A program made the position numbers and the translations under genes. Shown piece by piece: positions 61,462-64,000 of a DNA stretch of 64,000 nt. Each line of letters begins with the position of its first letter. Position 1 is the stretch's first letter. The notes beneath the pieces were generated by a model, which saw nothing but the letters and a program-made list of their open reading frames with translations, was not told the DNA's origin and did no database searches. This stretch comes from Phaeosaccion multiseriatum (taxonomy: Eukaryota; Ochrophyta, other classes), in contig OZ218952.1 in assembly GCA_965112735.1 (NCBI GenBank), positions 248,001-312,000 of the forward strand, written 5' to 3'.

Positions 61462-61720
61462 TCAGTCCGTGGTCACCGCCTTGGCCAAATTACGTGGCGT
61501 ATCGGGATTGTGCCCCTTGAGCAGAGCCATCTCGTAAGCAATAAGCTGCAGCGGCAGCACCGCGATGAGCGCCGTCAGGGGTCCGTTGGGAGGAATGACC
61601 ACGGGGTTGTCGTCCAGGCCTTTGGCAAGAGCGGGATTGTCGGTGATGATCATGATGTCCGCGCCTCGGGCCTTCACCTCAGCCGCGGCCGTGAGCATCT
61701 GGGTGTGGGTGTGGGTGTGC

Positions 61721-61756
<36 letters not shown>

Positions 61757-63782
61757 TTGAGTGAGAGAGAGAGAGAGAAACATCTATACATTCGCCTACT
61801 TCTCCGTGACGAGCATCTCTCGGCCTTGCCTTAAGCCGGCCTCTCTCTCTCTCCCCGCCGTCAATCCTCCTCTCGACGCCCTCCACACACCACAGCAAAA
61901 AAGACAAACCTCCCTCCTTCACCCCCTCCCTTCCATCACACCCACCCACCCATCCACCTATCCTCGCCTTTCCACCACCGCACCTGCGGGCTGTGTTCAT
62001 CATCAAGAATGATCATGATGATAGGCGTCGCACCACCCGCATCCGGTCCCTCCGCCCCCTGGATCAGCGCGAAGGGCCCGTGTTTCAGCGCTCCTCCGCT
62101 GTAGCCCTCGGCATGGATGTAGGCCTGGGCGGAGAGAGAGAGAGCGGGCGGGGAGAGGTATGGAACGTCAGCGTGAAGTGGATGGCGGCGGAGGAAGAAG
62201 GGGAAGGTGGGTGGAGACAGAGAGTGAATCAGTCATTCAGTCAGTCCTCCCTCCTTCCTTTCCTTTTGTATCACCAACTCCCTTACCATCTCCTTGAGCT
62301 TCAGCGCCCCCTCCAGGGCCACGGGCTCAGCATATCCCTTGCCCAGCACAAAGCAGTGCTTCTTATTGACAAGGCGGGCGGCGAGGGCCTTGCATTGGGG
62401 CCTCACGCCCATGGCCATGCCGAAGGAGATGGGCAGCCGCTGGAGAGCCTCGAACACAGCGGTGGAGTCGGGTAGCAGCACGTCTAGAGGGGGGGGGTAC
62501 ATGAGGAGGAGGAGGAGGAGGAGGAGGAGGAGGAGGAGGAGGAGGAGGAGGAGGAGGAGGAGGAGGAGGAGGAGGAGGAGGAGGAGGAGGGGAGTGGTGG
62601 CACTGCTGAGCTTGGGTCTGACACACTCACGAACTTTTCTGAAGCTGTCCCTCACTTCCTTGCTCACTCACTTACACACTCACTCACTCACTCACTCACT
62701 CGCTCACTCACCGTAGTCATCTTCTACATCGTTTTTGATTTGCCTGAACCAAAGCGCGAGCAGCGCCAACACAGTCACCTGCAAGAGGGGCCGGGGAGGG
62801 GCAGGGGTATGCGTGGGGCGGGGCGACGCACAGAGCGTGAGGGGGTGGGGGGGGTAGGGAGGGAGAGAGAGAGGGAGGGAGGGGGGGAGGGAGGGGGAGA
62901 AGATCGAATGTCTGCGGCCTTTGCGGGTGTGTGTGTGGATGGAGCGGGCCTGAGTCCACTAGACAGAGCACTCATTTGCTGCCATTTGACGCACGCGCTC
63001 ACCTGAGTGGTGAAGGCCTTGGTGGAAGCCACACCGGTTTCCCGACCGGCGTTAAGGTACACTCCCAGCTGCGTGGAGCGGGCCACTGCGCTGCCCACAG
63101 CATTGACCACACTCATTCGCGTGACCCCGTGCATCTCCGCGTGCTTCAGAGCCTTAAGAAGGGGGAGGGGAGAGGAGGGGGGAGCGCCTTCGTAAACGGC
63201 GGCTGAGAGGGACACTTCTGTTTTTGCCAAAACACCGCTCACGCACGCATACACACATGCACGCACACACGGACACATGCACGCACACAGACCGACACAC
63301 ACATACACACACACTCATACACACATACATATACATATATATATACATATATATATATTATATATATAATACATATATATACATATATATAATGTATATA
63401 TATATATAACAGAGACCTCCCTCCCTACCTTGAGCACATCTCTCGTCTCTCCGCTCTGCGAAACGACGAGCATGCCCCCGTTACGCACGGGCAAGTCCGA
63501 CGCACGCATCTCTGCCGCATCCATGGCCTGCACCGTCTCCATGGACCCCATCTCCCTCATGAGCTTCGCTCCGTACTGGGCCGCATAGAGGGAGGTCCCG
63601 CACGCAGCGAGGACGAGGTGCTTCATCGGGAGGAGCTTGTCGCGGTGTCTATCGGGCCCGCCGAGGATGACTCGGCCGTCGGAGAGGCGGCCTCCGAAGG
63701 CCAGCGAGCGAGCAATGGCTTCGGGCTGCTGCATGGTTTCCTTAATGGTCCAGTGCGGCCATGGGGCGGGGTCGGTCTCAAT
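61462..63782 (-). CDS. GFPT: Glutamine:fructose-6-phosphate aminotransferase, C-terminal isomerase part (5' end beyond window)
   Basis: The enzyme makes glucosamine-6-phosphate, the entry step to UDP-GlcNAc. Six exons visible in transcription order (63782-63429, 63152-63003, 62778-62712, 62483-62287, 62124-61984, 61698-61462) splice in phase to 381 residues, covering both SIS sugar-isomerase domains. Diagnostic segments: EIETDP-type linker leading to [64 protein letters not shown] joined to [17 protein letters not shown], and the C-terminal [15 protein letters not shown] with the catalytic Lys. The N-terminal glutaminase domain must lie past the right edge, because 63783-64000 reads as intron. 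It is partial because the window ends, not because the gene is broken. Confidence 0.95.
61715..61760 (-). repeat. (GT)n dinucleotide in GFPT intron
   Basis: A (GT)n run close to the acceptor of the last GFPT exon; sense strand (CA)n. Confidence 0.85.
62503..62592 (-). repeat. (GGA)n microsatellite abutting a GFPT splice acceptor
   Basis: About 90 bp of pure GGA on the + strand, (TCC)n on the sense strand, lies about 20 nt from the acceptor CCCCCCTCTAG next to the exon ending at 62483. Confidence 0.92.
63232..63412 (-). repeat. CACACA and TATATA tracts in GFPT intron
   Basis: A (CA)-rich block is followed by an imperfect (TA)n/ATACAT block. Both lie within the intron between the first two visible GFPT exons. 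Confidence 0.9.
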
Positions 63783-63953
63783 CTGGGAAGGGGGTTTCGG
63801 GGGTGGGGGGGATGGGGGGAGGAGGAGGAGGGGGAGTAGGGAGCGTGGTGGAGTGAGCAAGCCGACTCTGACAGCTCCATGACGATAACGAGGAGCAAGA
63901 GGAGGGGGGGAGGGGGAGAAGGAGGAGCAGGAGGAGGAGGAGGAGGAGGAGGA

Positions 63954-63986
<33 letters not shown>

Positions 63987-64000
63987 CAAGAAGAAGAAGA
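63783..64000 (-). repeat. GGA/GAA purine-rich intron end at window edge
   Basis: GGAGGA, AGGAGG and GAAGAAGAA arrays, CTTCTTC/CTCCTCC on the sense strand, upstream of the GFPT exon acceptor at 63783. The intron runs off the window. Confidence 0.8.

Overview
This is a nuclear genome window from a eukaryote with compact, intron-containing genes. I place it in a photosynthetic stramenopile (heterokont alga), possibly eustigmatophyte-like. Nearly all splice sites that I could phase are GT-AG. The predicted BolA and CbbY proteins start with a signal-peptide-like segment followed by a Phe-containing junction, as in the bipartite presequences used to enter a secondary red-derived plastid. Species assignment is inference.

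Layout on the + strand axis. 0.1-2.5 kb: syntaxin-6-type Qc-SNARE (+). 3.1-5.4 kb: ArfGAP with a clathrin-box-like motif and Q/G/M-rich tail (-). 6.3-11.4 kb: two tandem membrane-anchored ABHD1/3-type alpha/beta hydrolases (+). 11.7-13.6 kb: unrecognised acidic nuclear-type protein (-). 13.7-14.4 kb: plastid-type BolA (+). 14.7-16.3 kb: Acinus-like SAP/RRM/RSB protein (-). 16.6-23.0 kb: TBC1D31-like WD40/TBC/coiled-coil protein (+). 23.1-24.4 kb: plastid-type CbbY HAD phosphatase (-). 24.6-37.8 kb: an approximately 4,186-residue protein built from about 37 Tudor-like modules (+). 38.3-38.6 kb: small hypothetical (-). 39.2-41.3 kb: mitochondrial carrier (-). 42.1-44.8 kb: 819-residue unrecognised protein (-). 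45.4-46.3 kb: COA3-like cytochrome oxidase assembly factor (+). 46.7-52.1 kb: CLC-6/7-type anion transporter with a CBS region (-). 52.3-55.5 kb: divergent kinesin (+). 56.6-60.8 kb: ferric reductase/NADPH oxidase (+). 61.5 kb to the edge: C-terminal part of glucosamine-6-phosphate synthase (-).

The genes do not form an operon-like pathway. They are housekeeping and trafficking functions that mostly alternate between divergent pairs with spacers of about 150-280 bp and convergent pairs. Introns are mostly 100-550 bp and rich in simple repeats, and the expanded repeats are nearly always pyrimidine-rich on the sense strand of the host gene.

The most unusual object is the giant Tudor-like protein at 24,593-37,777. 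Modules of two sequence types alternate along most of its length. A six-module, 1,473-bp (491-codon) block is repeated four times in register with no net length change and very little divergence between the last copies. I do not recognise a named family with this architecture.
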